The notes under the pieces were generated by a model, which had not been told where the DNA came from, made no database searches, and worked only from the letters and a program-made list of their open reading frames with translations. The translations under genes and the position numbers were made by a program. Positions 36,148 to 64,000 of a stretch of 64,000 bases of DNA are shown piece after piece. The DNA comes from Yponomeuta sedellus (lineage: Eukaryota; Arthropoda; Insecta; Lepidoptera; Yponomeutidae): assembly GCA_934045075.1 (NCBI GenBank), contig OW203741.1, positions 652,501 through 716,500 of the forward strand. Direction: 5' to 3'. The number at the start of each line of letters is the position of its first letter. Position 1 is the first letter of the stretch.

Positions 36148-36375
36148 TAAAGAGTCAATGTGTGAATAGACTGACTGACACTTTGTGCTTGGGAGTGCGG
36201 GTTTGGTGCTTGAAATGCAATTTATTGTATTATTTATTTTCAAGTGTATCTAAGATAACAAATTGTGGAACAGTTGTATGCATTTGTATTCTGAGTAAGA
36301 ATCAGTATTTAGTTTTGTTAAAACGATGACAATATTTATATACAACATACATTACAACATCATGAATTTTGTAAT

Positions 36376-36381
36376 AATAAA
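36376..36381 (+). terminator. PDCL3 polyadenylation signal (AATAAA)
   Basis: Canonical hexamer 229 bases after the PDCL3 stop, the first good one in the 3' UTR. Cleavage would fall near 36,395-36,405. Confidence 0.6.
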
Positions 36382-36403
36382 AACCATGTTTTATCCAGTC
36401 ACT

Positions 36404-36409
36404 TTTATT
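36404..36409 (-). terminator. INTS1 polyadenylation signal (AATAAA on minus strand)
   Basis: TTTATT on the plus strand, 375 bases past the INTS1 stop. With the PDCL3 signal 23 bp away on the other strand, the two mRNAs would overlap slightly tail-to-tail. Confidence 0.5.
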
Positions 36410-36783
36410 CAGCTTACAATACTATTTGCATATAAGCTCAAAATACATAGGGATGGTAATTCTACACTAATATCGACAGATAAAGGTTGTACACAAATCT
36501 TGAAATTCTCTAGATAGGTTCAAAGTTTTAGTTGTACTGTCAAACATATTGAGTATCAATATGCCCTGCTCAGGGCATATCGATAGCAACCCTGAGCAAG
36601 TTGATGATGTCTATGCAATTAGCAGACAAGCCCATTTCAATCACTACAGCAGATGTAGGCCAGGACATAGGTTAAGTGCCTCAAGACCATCACATGCTCC
36701 GATGGCCATCTTGAGGCACTTAACCGGCAGCCTTAGAGCAGGTCCGAGGCAGGCCGCCGGGCGCGAGGGTCCAGCAGTAGCAA

Positions 36784-64000
<27,217 letters not shown>

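Overview
The window is nuclear DNA from an insect, most likely a lepidopteran. The evidence is three conserved eukaryotic genes with GT-AG introns, GC-rich exons in AT-rich introns, and many dispersed tRNA-derived SINEs, MITEs and LINE 3' ends whose tails look lepidopteran. The order is an inference; nothing in the window fixes the species. I found no prokaryotic gene, operon or CRISPR array.

Gene layout. (1) 5,626-34,175, minus strand: atlastin (atl), the dynamin-like GTPase that fuses ER membranes. Ten common coding exons plus two alternative first exons (34,124-34,175 and 33,851-33,884) join in a consistent reading frame and predict 560 or 554 residues. (2) 34,577-36,147, plus strand: PDCL3/viaf, a phosducin-like thioredoxin-fold chaperone cofactor, five exons, 229 residues. 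It lies head-to-head with atlastin across about 400 bp, probably a shared promoter, and tail-to-tail with the next gene. (3) 36,784-64,000, minus strand: the C-terminal 1,275 residues of Integrator subunit 1 (INTS1) in 22 phase-consistent exons. Its N-terminal part lies beyond the right edge.

Mobile DNA. The 18-kb first intron of atlastin carries a very young Ty3/Gypsy-type LTR retrotransposon (22,510-28,468): identical 168-bp LTRs, a GTATC target duplication and one intact 1,284-codon gag-pol frame. It also carries a 5'-truncated jockey-type LINE (about 28,990-31,024) and a second LINE remnant (18,095-18,960). INTS1 introns hold solo or partial LTRs, two or more tRNA-SINE families, MITEs, LINE tails and microsatellites.

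Most unusual feature. At nine of the 32 common exons of atlastin and INTS1, a short segment straddling an exon/intron boundary has been tandemly copied into the intron, carrying the splice site with it. Eight cases are donor-side and one is acceptor-side. Periods run from 26 to about 200 bp and copy number from 2 to about 40. The extreme case is a 30-bp array at 53.0-54.2 kb whose units nearly all carry a splice donor in the same reading phase. A second theme is perfect or near-perfect fold-back palindromes, including a 139-bp-arm inverted duplication of a SINE at 37.8-38.1 kb. I did not find a novel enzymatic or defence system; these structural patterns are what I would follow up.
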